From positions 124,001 to 188,000 of the forward strand of contig JAOABQ010000070.1 of NCBI GenBank assembly GCA_026418275.1: a stretch of DNA of 64,000 nucleotides, in the 5' to 3' direction. The notes beneath the pieces are model-generated. The model worked only from the letters and a program-made list of their open reading frames with translations, did no database searches and had not been told where the DNA came from. Both the position numbers and the translations under genes were made by a program. Numbering within the stretch: position 1 is the first letter of the stretch; each line of letters begins with the position of its first letter. Positions 9,360 to 17,134 of the stretch are shown one piece after another. The stretch is from Clostridia bacterium (GTDB lineage Bacteria > Bacillota > Clostridia > Acetivibrionales > DSM-2933).

Positions 9360-10472
9360 ATGGAAAAGCTAAACATAATGGTAGTAGATGATACAATTGT
9401 TTACAGAAGAATATTGTCCGATGCAGTGGATGCTACTGGACTTGGAAACGTTATACGCTCCGCTTCCAATGGCATCATTGCACTTGACTGGCTGAAGCAA
9501 TACCGTACAGACGTTATCCTTCTTGACGTCTTTATGCCTGAAATGAATGGTATTGACACGCTCAAAGCAGTAAAAAGGGATTATCCGGATGTAGCCGTAA
9601 TAATGATCAGCAGCGGCGCGTCAGACAGTGCAGCCATGACACTGGAGGCTTTAAAGTTGGGTGCTATGGATTTTATACTCAAGCCTTCCGATTCAGATCC
9701 CCAAAAAAATATGGACATGATTAAAACCCATCTTAAAGTACTTTTCACCCAAATTATGATAAAGAAGTATTCCAACATGACTACTACTTTTAAAAATAAG
9801 ATACTCTCTTCCTCCGGTACCCGCCCCCATGCGGATACTCCTATACCCGTGGAGAAGAAAATATCCGGAAGCAGCCCATGGAACGGAGCAGACTTGGTCC
9901 TTATTGCTTCATCGACAGGGGGACCCAACGCTCTTGATGCAGTGCTGACAGGAATACCGGGCGATTTTAATAAACCCATATTGGTTGTACAACACATGCC
10001 TCCGGACTTTACTAAAATTATGTCCCAATCCTTAAACAGGAAATGCGGTTTGAATGTTATCGAAGGTGAAGAAGGGCTGCCTATAGAAAAAGGCCGGGTT
10101 ATCATTGCCCCGGGTGGATTTCACATGACAGTACGGCCATCCGGCCATAGGGAAAAAGTCATTCATCTGGAAAAGACCCCCTATGTCAATGGAGTGCGTC
10201 CTGCAGCTGATATTTTGTTTTCTTCCGTCTCAACCATGTATGGCAGCGCAAGTATTTTATCAGTTATTCTCACCGGTATGGGAAGTGATGGTATGAAAGG
10301 GGTTTTAGAATTAAAAGAGAAATGCAACTGTTATTGTATTGCTCAGAGCGAAAAAACGTGTGTCGTTTACGGTATGCCGCGGAGTGTTGTTGAAGCAGGC
10401 CTTTCTGATGAAGTTTCCGACTTGGGGGAAATTTCCGGAAGGATACAGCAAATCGCATCAGGCAGGAGTTGA
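9360..10472 (+). CDS. cheB: Protein-glutamate methylesterase CheB
   Basis: CheB (370 residues) removes methyl groups from MCPs and deamidates glutamines during adaptation. The N-terminal receiver has phospho-Asp56 in VILLDVFMP and is joined by a linker of about 40 residues to the methylesterase domain. The catalytic triad is visible as Ser in IASSTGGPNAL, His in VVQHMPPDF and Asp in GMGSDGMKG. The ATG at 9360 is preferred; the frame is open to a GTG at 9351. It follows the MCP after 212 bases and precedes cheR by seven bases. Confidence 0.96.
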   Translation: MEKLNIMVVDDTIVYRRILSDAVDATGLGNVIRSASNGIIALDWLKQYRTDVILLDVFMPEMNGIDTLKAVKRDYPDVAVIMISSGASDSAAMTLEALKLGAMDFILKPSDSDPQKNMDMIKTHLKVLFTQIMIKKYSNMTTTFKNKILSSSGTRPHADTPIPVEKKISGSSPWNGADLVLIASSTGGPNALDAVLTGIPGDFNKPILVVQHMPPDFTKIMSQSLNRKCGLNVIEGEEGLPIEKGRVIIAPGGFHMTVRPSGHREKVIHLEKTPYVNGVRPAADILFSSVSTMYGSASILSVILTGMGSDGMKGVLELKEKCNCYCIAQSEKTCVVYGMPRSVVEAGLSDEVSDLGEISGRIQQIASGRS

Positions 10473-10479
10473 TGATGAA

Positions 10480-11328
10480 ATGGTTCCAAGTTTATCCTCA
10501 AAGGAGTTCTATTTATTTCAAAAATATATTGAAGAACAATGCGGTATCTGTATTGGGCAGGATAAAGCTTACCTGATTGAAAGCCGTTTATCCAAGCTTT
10601 TGGTCGATTCTGGACTCCCAAGTTTCGAAGCACTTTATCAAAAAATCCGTACGGGGCGTGATAAAAGTATTGCAGAAAAGGTAGTTGATGCAATTACTAC
10701 TAATGAAACTTTATGGTTTCGAGACAAAATCCCCTGGCAGACGATGGAGGATTTATTCTTACCCAAGTATATAAAAGACCTTAGAGAAGGAAAGAAATCC
10801 GAGATCAAGATCTGGAGTGCAGCTTGTTCTACAGGCCAGGAGCCATACTCAACAGCCATGTTCATTGATCACTATCTTCAAAGTAATAATATCAAGGATA
10901 TAAGACTTTCTCAATTTAAAATTCTGGCTACGGATATTTCCTCTACGGTTTTAGAAGTAGCAAAAATGGGCAAGTACGATAGTATATCCATTATGCGCGG
11001 ACTTCACGAAACTTACAAAACAGATTATTTTAAGAACGAAGGCAGGGTTTGGCATTTAAGTGAAAATATAAAAGCTGCTGTACAGTTTAAACAGTTTAAC
11101 CTTCAAAGCAGCTTTCTTTTTCTTGGGAAATTTGACATGATCTTTTGCAGGTATGTCATGATCTATTTCTCGGATATTTTTAAAAAAGAAGTTCTATCCA
11201 AAATAGCCTCTGCTTTAAATCCCGGCGGGGTCATGTTTATCGGCAGTTCTGAGTTATTTAACGATTACAAGGAAAATTTCCATATGAAACAGCATAAAAC
11301 AGGCGTGTACTATGAGGTTAAGGGGTGA
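10480..11328 (+). CDS. cheR: Chemotaxis protein methyltransferase CheR
   Basis: CheR (282 residues) methylates glutamates of MCPs using S-adenosylmethionine and balances CheB. The N-terminal helical domain is followed by the SAM-binding domain with IWSAACSTGQEPYS and the family sequence FDMIFCRYVMIYF. The open frame runs upstream through the cheB 3' end to 10339, but this is overlap; the ATG at 10480 has a GGCAGGAG site and gives a normal-length CheR. It is followed after four bases by a CheY-type receiver. Confidence 0.95.
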   Translation: MVPSLSSKEFYLFQKYIEEQCGICIGQDKAYLIESRLSKLLVDSGLPSFEALYQKIRTGRDKSIAEKVVDAITTNETLWFRDKIPWQTMEDLFLPKYIKDLREGKKSEIKIWSAACSTGQEPYSTAMFIDHYLQSNNIKDIRLSQFKILATDISSTVLEVAKMGKYDSISIMRGLHETYKTDYFKNEGRVWHLSENIKAAVQFKQFNLQSSFLFLGKFDMIFCRYVMIYFSDIFKKEVLSKIASALNPGGVMFIGSSELFNDYKENFHMKQHKTGVYYEVKG

Positions 11329-11332
11329 AAAA

Positions 11333-11707
11333 ATGAAAATTCTCTCCGCAGATGATTCAGCCATCATAAGAAAAATTATCAAGGGGGCTGCAGAAGTTCT
11401 TGAATTTGAGCTTTTAGAGGCATCCGACGGGCTGGAAGCATTGGAATTACTGGAAAAACAATATAAGGATATTGGTTTAATTCTCCTTGATTGGAATATG
11501 CCCGGTTTAAATGGATACGACCTTTTAAAAGAAATTAAATCAAACAGCCGCTTTAGAAATATACCCGTCATGATGGTTACCACCGAAAGCGAAAGGCAGA
11601 ATATTGTAAAAGCAATTCAAGCCGGTGCCTCCCACTATATGACAAAACCTTTTACGATAGAGGAACTCATCAAAAAAATCCTCGAATGCCTGGGAAAAGG
11701 AGGATAA
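11333..11707 (+). CDS. CheY-like single-domain response regulator
   Basis: A receiver-only protein of 124 residues. Acid pocket ADD at residues 6-8, phospho-Asp53 in LILLDWNMPG, the Thr/Ser switch in MMVTTE, and Lys in HYMTKPF are all present. The start at ATG 11333 lies after AGGGGTG; the frame extends to an upstream ATG at 11312 inside cheR without a ribosome site. It is immediately followed by a CheX-type phosphatase gene, a likely partner. Whether this or the receiver at 12358 is the motor-binding CheY cannot be decided from sequence here. Confidence 0.93.
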   Translation: MKILSADDSAIIRKIIKGAAEVLEFELLEASDGLEALELLEKQYKDIGLILLDWNMPGLNGYDLLKEIKSNSRFRNIPVMMVTTESERQNIVKAIQAGASHYMTKPFTIEELIKKILECLGKGG

Positions 11708-11711
11708 TTGC

Positions 11712-12209
11712 ATGGACAGTACATCCAATATTATAAATACATCTATGGAACTTGCCTTAGAAAAAGAATTTTCAAAAGCAGTCACAGAAGTAATCAATAC
11801 AATGGCAGGACTTGAAATTCTTGAGCTTGACAAAGATTCATATTGTCACAGCATCTCTAAAAATGATAAAATAACTGGTGCAATGCTTTTATCATGTGAA
11901 AATAATCCTCTTTTTTCCATCACATTATCAAAAGACTCAGCCTCTTTGTTGGTGTCTTACATAACTGGAATCCCGTGCTTTGAACTTACCCCAGATGATC
12001 TTTGCGATGGAATTGCAGAATTGGTAAATATGGTTGCCGGCCGATCCAAGGCTTTACTTTCAGGAACGGAATACCATTATGAACTTACTTCTCCATTGAC
12101 CATTATAGGAAATGATTACACTATCATATTTAAGAAAAACACTCCAAGCTTGCTGAAAAGATATCAAAGCGGTGATATGGTTATTGAGCTCAATATTTGT
12201 TTTCTATAG
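11712..12209 (+). CDS. CheX-type chemotaxis phosphatase (first of three)
   Basis: A 165-residue member of the CheC/CheX/FliY phosphatase family, which dephosphorylate CheY. The active-site helix reads DGIAELVNMVAGRSKALL with the family E-x2-N pair followed by the Pro of LTSPLTII about 22 residues later. It begins four bases after a receiver gene. The last Leu codon and stop are CTATAG, which are also the first six bases of the 105-bp hairpin repeat at 12204-12308. Comparison with its two paralogues (which end KVNIAFEGRL and KIEINIGLEV; this one ends MVIELNICFL) suggests the repeat changed at most the last few residues. Confidence 0.85.
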   Translation: MDSTSNIINTSMELALEKEFSKAVTEVINTMAGLEILELDKDSYCHSISKNDKITGAMLLSCENNPLFSITLSKDSASLLVSYITGIPCFELTPDDLCDGIAELVNMVAGRSKALLSGTEYHYELTSPLTIIGNDYTIIFKKNTPSLLKRYQSGDMVIELNICFL

Positions 12210-12308
12210 ATAACGAAGTGTAAACATAGTAAAATTCGAGAGATGAAATACCTGGTTTACTTAGGTGTCAGAAATCGAAATTTTACTTTTACAGTTCGTT
12301 ATCTATAG
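12204..12308. repeat. 105-bp hairpin-forming dispersed repeat, copy 1
   Basis: Ends are perfect inverted repeats, CTATAGATAACGAA at the left and TTCGTTATCTATAG at the right, and pairing continues inward through TGTAAA/TTTACA and GTAAAATT/AATTTTAC, so the whole element can fold into one long stem with a small ACCT..AGGT loop. A near-identical copy lies at 41727-41828. There is no open frame of its own; a MITE-like or structured intergenic repeat is the best description. It lies inside the chemotaxis operon between a CheX gene and a receiver gene. Confidence 0.85.
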
Positions 12309-12357
12309 AAGTGTTTATAGGATATTAAATACAAGATGTATATTGGAGGGTATTTTT

Positions 12358-12717
12358 ATGATTAAAAGAATATTGATTGTAGACGATTCACCCATTATCC
12401 ATAACCTTCTTAGAAAGACTTTGGAAAATCACGGTTATGAAGTATGCGGCGATGCTAAAAACGGTAAAGAAGGTTTGGAGCTCTATAAAGCGCTTTCTCC
12501 CGATCTGGTGTTTATGGATATTACAATGCCCTTAATGGACGGTTTAGAGTGTGCCCGGAATATTAAAGAAGTTAATTCCCATGCTAAAATTATCATGCTC
12601 AGTGCAATGGGCGATGAAGAAATTGTCTCAGAGGCCAAAGGTATTGGAATTGATATTTTCTTAAAGAAACCCTTTGATGATTATAAAATTATCAGCGCAC
12701 TATCCAAAATTATTTAG
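12358..12717 (+). CDS. CheY-like single-domain response regulator
   Basis: A receiver-only protein of 119 residues with DD at residues 9-10, phospho-Asp54 in VFMDITMP, the Ser switch in IMLSAMG and Lys in LKKPFD. The start ATG 12358 has TTGGAGGG upstream. The open frame extends upstream to 12265 only because it reads through the hairpin repeat; that extension has no ribosome site and should not be annotated. Its neighbours on both sides are CheX-type phosphatases. Confidence 0.93.
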   Translation: MIKRILIVDDSPIIHNLLRKTLENHGYEVCGDAKNGKEGLELYKALSPDLVFMDITMPLMDGLECARNIKEVNSHAKIIMLSAMGDEEIVSEAKGIGIDIFLKKPFDDYKIISALSKII

Positions 12718-12730
12718 GGGGGGTTAAAAC

Positions 12731-13204
12731 ATGGACTCAAGGCTTCAACAACCGTTTCAAGGCAGTGTAAAACAAATTTTATCACAAATGGCTGGTATTG
12801 ATGTTCAAAAGAACGGTGAAGTTTTTGAAGAATGTGACGATATTGTATCTTACGGAATTTCATCCATTATTGCTTTTGCAGGAAAAATAAAGGGAAGGCT
12901 GCTCCTTGATATGGATCAAAACCTGGCACTTAAAATAGCACAAAATATTACGGGTGATGTTTATCCTTCAGTAAAGGAGCAAATGGTAATGGCTGTAATT
13001 TCGGAATTAAACAATATTATTTCGGGTGATGCTATTACAGTTTTAAATAACCAGTTTTCATTAAGTCTAAGACTGGCTCCCCCCATTGTTTTCACAGGCA
13101 AAGACATCATTATCTGCATTCCCAAAATATCTTCAACATCGGTAAACTATGAAACAGAGTTTGGGCACCTCAAGGTCAATATCGCATTTGAGGGGAGGCT
13201 GTGA
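12731..13204 (+). CDS. CheX-type chemotaxis phosphatase (second of three)
   Basis: A 157-residue CheX-like protein. The active-site helix MAVISELNNIISGDAITVL has the E-x2-N pair, with RLAPPIVF supplying the later conserved Pro. It starts at ATG 12731 after a GGGGGG-rich ribosome site 13 bases downstream of the receiver gene, and is followed five bases later by another CheX-type gene, so the two may form a heteromer. Homodimeric CheX and CheD-dependent CheC are the known states of the family; no CheD is encoded in this operon. Confidence 0.86.
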   Translation: MDSRLQQPFQGSVKQILSQMAGIDVQKNGEVFEECDDIVSYGISSIIAFAGKIKGRLLLDMDQNLALKIAQNITGDVYPSVKEQMVMAVISELNNIISGDAITVLNNQFSLSLRLAPPIVFTGKDIIICIPKISSTSVNYETEFGHLKVNIAFEGRL

Positions 13205-13208
13205 GGCA

Positions 13209-13670
13209 ATGGATGTGAAATATATAAACCCGTTTCTTGAAGCAGTAAAAATTATTCTAGGAGAATTCGGTATTCAGGATATCCGTCGGGGAAATATTGT
13301 TAAAAAAGAATCCATGCATGTAGATATGGATATTACCTCGGTAATCGGTTTGATCGGAGATGTCCGTGGAAATATTGCCTACTCCTTATCCCAAGAAACT
13401 GCGAAAGCTATTACTTCAGCCATGATGATGGGAATGCCGGTCACCCAAATGGATGCTCTTGCAAGAAGTGCCATTGGAGAGCTGACAAATATGATTACCG
13501 GAAGGGCATTAGGTATCCTAAACAGCACAAATTTGTTTATTGACATTACTCCCCCATCTATAATCTTCGGTAACGACATATACTTTATTATAAGTTCGGT
13601 CCAAACAATTACAGTCGATATGCTGACCCCTATGGGAAAAATTGAAATCAATATCGGACTAGAAGTGTGA
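13209..13670 (+). CDS. CheX-type chemotaxis phosphatase (third of three)
   Basis: A 153-residue CheX-like protein with the active-site helix SAIGELTNMITGRALGIL (E-x2-N) and the later Pro in DITPPSIIFG. The start ATG 13209 has GAGG upstream; the frame extends to 13149 inside the previous gene without a ribosome site. It lies nine bases before the receiver-PP2C gene. Retention of the catalytic pair in all three paralogues argues that all are active phosphatases rather than decayed copies. Confidence 0.86.
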   Translation: MDVKYINPFLEAVKIILGEFGIQDIRRGNIVKKESMHVDMDITSVIGLIGDVRGNIAYSLSQETAKAITSAMMMGMPVTQMDALARSAIGELTNMITGRALGILNSTNLFIDITPPSIIFGNDIYFIISSVQTITVDMLTPMGKIEINIGLEV

Positions 13671-13679
13671 GATAGGATT

Positions 13680-14825
13680 ATGAGTTATAACATTTTAGTA
13701 GTAGACGATATATTTATCAATCGAAAGCTTATAAAATCTGTATTAAAAAACAACATCAACGATATCACTTTTTTTGATGCGGAGGATGGTTTCAAAGCAT
13801 TGGAGATAATCTCAAAAATAGGTATAGACCTGATTATCCTTGATTTAATGCTTCCGGGCAAAGATGGTTATGAGGTCCTAAGCGACCTGAAAAGTCATGA
13901 AACCTATAAGGAAATACCGGTCATTGTAAATTCTGCGGTAGATGAACTTGAAAGTCTGCAGAGAACTTTTGAACTGGGTGCAATGGACTATTTCACAAAA
14001 CCCCTTACCATCGAGGAAATGAGGGTCATCCTGCCTCTCAAAGTTAAGAATGCCTTAAAATATTATGAGCAAAAAAAACTGCTGGTTCAAATAAACAATC
14101 AAATGAAAACCGAACTTAACATTGCCAGGTTGTTTCAATCTTCTTTAATGCCCAGCTTTAAAAGCTTTGATATCGCCGATATGTATGGTAAATACCTTCC
14201 CTGCAAGGAAGTAGGCGGAGATCTATATGATTGTGTACAGATTGGCCATGACTTATGGTTTATTATCGGTGATGTAACCGGCCACGGCGTGACATCCGCA
14301 ATGGTCTCGTCCATGGTCAAAATAATGTTTAACAACTGCATTCAACGTTTTTCATCTCCATCGGATGTCCTTTCAGAAATCAATAAAACCTTTTGTTTAA
14401 TGATAGGAGAAAGTACGAATGTGATTTTTTCCGCATTTCTGGGAGTCATAAGAAACAATACACTTTATTACTCCAATGCAGGCCATCCTTATCCGATTGT
14501 GATTGATCCACATGCAGGTAAACTCACAGAGCTTAAGCAAAACGGTCACTTAATCGGTATATTTGATAGTACCACCTATCAGGTAGAGGAAATGAAATTA
14601 ACCATAAATCAATGCATATTGACTTATACAGACGGCTTATTTGATACTCGAAGCGATGCCCATCTTAATATCTGGGACGAAGTTTACGAATATTCTAAAA
14701 AACATGCTACGCTGCTTCCAAACGCTCCAAATGCGTTTTTAGAAGCACTTATGAATTCATTTTGGAATGTGGGTCACAAAGATTTTATAGATGATATTAC
14801 CATGATGCTTATAAGACTAAAGTAG
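13680..14825 (+). CDS. Receiver-PP2C serine phosphatase (RsbU/SpoIIE-like)
   Basis: A 381-residue response regulator whose output is a PP2C-type phosphatase that would dephosphorylate a STAS antagonist. Receiver at residues 1-120 with phospho-Asp55 in LIILDLMLPG and Lys in YFTKPLT. A short coiled linker leads to the SpoIIE-type domain from about 165, with metal-binding GGDLYD, IIGDVTGHG and TYTDGLFD. It closes the chemotaxis operon and is followed by a strong hairpin at 14843-14895. The obvious substrate is the STAS protein at 3181, which would place partner switching under chemosensory receiver control. This link is inference from co-location and family. Confidence 0.92.
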   Translation: MSYNILVVDDIFINRKLIKSVLKNNINDITFFDAEDGFKALEIISKIGIDLIILDLMLPGKDGYEVLSDLKSHETYKEIPVIVNSAVDELESLQRTFELGAMDYFTKPLTIEEMRVILPLKVKNALKYYEQKKLLVQINNQMKTELNIARLFQSSLMPSFKSFDIADMYGKYLPCKEVGGDLYDCVQIGHDLWFIIGDVTGHGVTSAMVSSMVKIMFNNCIQRFSSPSDVLSEINKTFCLMIGESTNVIFSAFLGVIRNNTLYYSNAGHPYPIVIDPHAGKLTELKQNGHLIGIFDSTTYQVEEMKLTINQCILTYTDGLFDTRSDAHLNIWDEVYEYSKKHATLLPNAPNAFLEALMNSFWNVGHKDFIDDITMMLIRLK

Positions 14826-14842
14826 GACCTTAATATAATAGT

Positions 14843-14895
14843 GTCAAAAACAATAAGAAACAGGAATCAAGCCCTGTTTCTTAATTGTTTTTGAC
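14843..14895. terminator. Bidirectional hairpin between the che operon and the convergent nucleoside kinase
   Basis: Arms GTCAAAAACAAT + AAGAAACAGG and CCTGTTTCTT + ATTGTTTTTGAC pair over more than 20 bases around a short loop. T-rich and A-rich flanks allow termination in both directions, as expected between convergent genes. Confidence 0.85.
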
Positions 14896-14919
14896 TAAAA
14901 TTTTTCGATTAAAAATTTG

Positions 14920-16590
14920 TTAATAGAAACAACTCCCGCCCACAAATTCTCTAATAATAGAGTTTGCCGGTATTTCCTTCGTATCTATAGGCAGGAAGTA
15001 GCTTAAAAATTCGATCAACCTTCTTGCTTCCGAGTACTCGGGGTAAGAAATGTCAACGTCGGCCAATAGCGGCTCTGCTAACATTTTTAATACACTTAAC
15101 TCATAAATGAGAGATGAGTTAAACATGATGTCTGCTTCCTCCTGGAAGGGAAAAATATTTTTTTCCTCCCCTCTCCTTACCGAAGGCCACCTCTTAATGG
15201 TGCTGATTGCACTGCTTCCTCTAAACTGGAAGTCTCTTACAATCCTTCTAATAATTCTAGTATCCGTTGTTTGTATCCGGTTGTGGTCATCAATATTCAT
15301 CGATGTCAAGGCACTGACATATATTTTAAACTTGCTTTCTTTCGGTATGGTTGCGGTTAGTTTTTCATTCAGTCCATGAATCCCCTCGATTATCATTAAT
15401 TGATCATTTCGAAGCTGCATTTTCTTTCCGGTACATTCCCTGCATCCCCTTGGAAAATTAAATATGGGCACTTCAACCTCTTTTCCGTCAATCAACGCTG
15501 CCAAGTGCTCATTAAAAAGCTTCACATCGATTGCCTCCAGTGCCTCAAAATCATAGTCCCCATCTTCGTCCTTGGGCGTACTTTCCCGGTCCACGAAGTA
15601 ATCATCCAAGGAAATATTCACAGGCTTTAGCCCATTGACCCTAAGCTGAATTGCGAGCCTCTGAGCAAAGGTTGTCTTCCCGGAGGATGAAGGCCCGGAA
15701 ATCAGTATAACCCTCTTTTTATGTTCACTATTTTTGATCATATCGGCAATTTGAGCAATTTTTTTCTCATGAAGGGCTTCAGAAATCCTTATTAAATCCC
15801 CTACACCGACTTCCTTTATAATATCATTTAAAGCCCCAACATTTTCAATGCCTAGAATCCGCCCCCATTTCTTATATTCCATAAAGATATTAAAAAGCTT
15901 TTTCTGCTCTTTGAATTCGGGAAGCTTATTGGGGTTTGTTTTATCGGGAAATAAAAGAATCAGTCCGGGAGTATAGTGCTTTAAGGAAAAATGTTGGATA
16001 TAACCGGTATGCGGCACCATATAACCATAAAAATAATCATCCAATCCACCGCAGTTATAGATTGTAACATAGGGTTTCCGTCGGTGTTCTATGGCATGAT
16101 ACCGGTCCATTCTACCGCTCTTCATAAATATATCCTTTGCCTCTTCCGAAGACATGATCCGCTTGATAAACGGTAGCTTCAAACCTACAAGCTCCCGCAT
16201 TTTTACTTCCAGTTGGTTTACGTTCTCTTCGTTAAGTTCCTGATCTCCACGGATTTCACAGTAGATTCCTTTACTGATGGAGTGACTGATTACCACTTTT
16301 CTTTCGGGAAAGAGGTCATGTGCAGCTTTAATTAGTAAAAAGTAAAGACTCCGTCTATAAATACGCATCCCATCTTCATTGCTCATGTCGATAAAATCAA
16401 CCTTGCAGCTTGATTGAAGTTGATAGCTCAGTTCTTTTATATCATTATTCACCTTTGCAGCAACAATGGATGATTTATACTTATCTTCGTAATCCTTACT
16501 CAGTTCAAGTAATGAGGTTCCTTCGGGAATATTTTTCTCAATTCCGTCAGAAAAAGTTACTTTTATTAAGGTTAATTCATTTTCTCTCAT
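14920..16590 (-). CDS. Nucleoside (uridine-like) kinase with TGS and ThrRS-like editing-fold domains
   Basis: A 556-residue fusion seen widely in Firmicutes. Residues 5-65 form a TGS domain (VTFSDGIEKNIPEGTSLLEL); residues about 75-230 resemble the threonyl-tRNA synthetase second additional domain; residues from about 285 form a PRK/uridine-kinase P-loop domain with ISGPSSSGKTTFAQR and the substrate region SLDDYFVDR. It probably phosphorylates uridine or another nucleoside, but the substrate and the purpose of the appended tRNA-synthetase-like domains are not known to me. Two ATGs lie close together; the one at 16590 is preferred because AAAGGGG is eight bases upstream, against two bases for the one at 16596. 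Confidence 0.88.
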   Translation of the reverse strand: MRENELTLIKVTFSDGIEKNIPEGTSLLELSKDYEDKYKSSIVAAKVNNDIKELSYQLQSSCKVDFIDMSNEDGMRIYRRSLYFLLIKAAHDLFPERKVVISHSISKGIYCEIRGDQELNEENVNQLEVKMRELVGLKLPFIKRIMSSEEAKDIFMKSGRMDRYHAIEHRRKPYVTIYNCGGLDDYFYGYMVPHTGYIQHFSLKHYTPGLILLFPDKTNPNKLPEFKEQKKLFNIFMEYKKWGRILGIENVGALNDIIKEVGVGDLIRISEALHEKKIAQIADMIKNSEHKKRVILISGPSSSGKTTFAQRLAIQLRVNGLKPVNISLDDYFVDRESTPKDEDGDYDFEALEAIDVKLFNEHLAALIDGKEVEVPIFNFPRGCRECTGKKMQLRNDQLMIIEGIHGLNEKLTATIPKESKFKIYVSALTSMNIDDHNRIQTTDTRIIRRIVRDFQFRGSSAISTIKRWPSVRRGEEKNIFPFQEEADIMFNSSLIYELSVLKMLAEPLLADVDISYPEYSEARRLIEFLSYFLPIDTKEIPANSIIREFVGGSCFY

Positions 16591-17134
16591 AATCATATCC
16601 CCTTTTAGTAAAATATCTTAGTTCATTCTTTTGGTAAAACCGTTAGATTGCATGAGCCATCCCAAATTTCACCAAAGCAAGCAAACGTTAAAAATTTCCT
16701 ATAGAAACAACGCAAAAATCCATACATTCTGCTTTCTTAAGTCACACAAAAAACATTGTATATCGGATTGGCATTATGTAATATTTAATACGTCACATAT
16801 AGGTTAAAATTGGAACGGAATATCGTTTTCAACCAGATAATATCTATACTAATATTCTATGCTAATAGTATAAATTCCTCCTTTTATTCCATTCAAAAAT
16901 TTTTTTAAATTTCTCACGCACTCATTCAACCCCTAATAAAATCTGCAATTTTTTAACTTATATCCTGCAAAAATTGAAATAATTTACTTATTACAGATAA
17001 AATTTTAACAATAAATTCTTGATTTTTTGAATGTTACCTGATAAAATACGTCTTAAGTGGTATATGCCTTCAAAGGGTTACTTAATTATATACCTATTTT
17101 AAATAAAACTAATATTACTGAGGAGGTCATTCAA
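16591..17134. other. AT-rich intergenic region with the promoter of the amino-sugar cluster
   Basis: About 540 bases between divergent genes. The right end holds the strong promoter at 17019-17047. There is a weak inverted repeat, TATACTA/TAGTATA, near 16850-16880. No open frame with a ribosome site and no recognised riboswitch is visible. Confidence 0.55.
17019..17047 (+). promoter_or_regulatory. Strong SigA-type promoter of the amino-sugar cluster
   Basis: TTGATT at 17019-17024, a 17-base spacer, TAAAAT at 17042-17047, with a TG one base upstream of the -10 (extended -10). It lies about 88 bases before the GTG start at 17135. A strong promoter agrees with the codon use of the gene. Confidence 0.7.

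Noticed and set aside
12204-12308. Reading the dispersed repeat as an integron attC site
   Set aside because: The ends do not match the RYYYAAC/GTTRRRY core, there is no cassette array, and no integrase gene is in the window.
12265-12357. N-terminal extension of the receiver gene through the repeat
   Set aside because: The same peptide start (SEIEILLLQF) arises at repeat copy 2 by chance of the repeat sequence; the ATG at 12358 has a good ribosome site and gives a normal receiver length.
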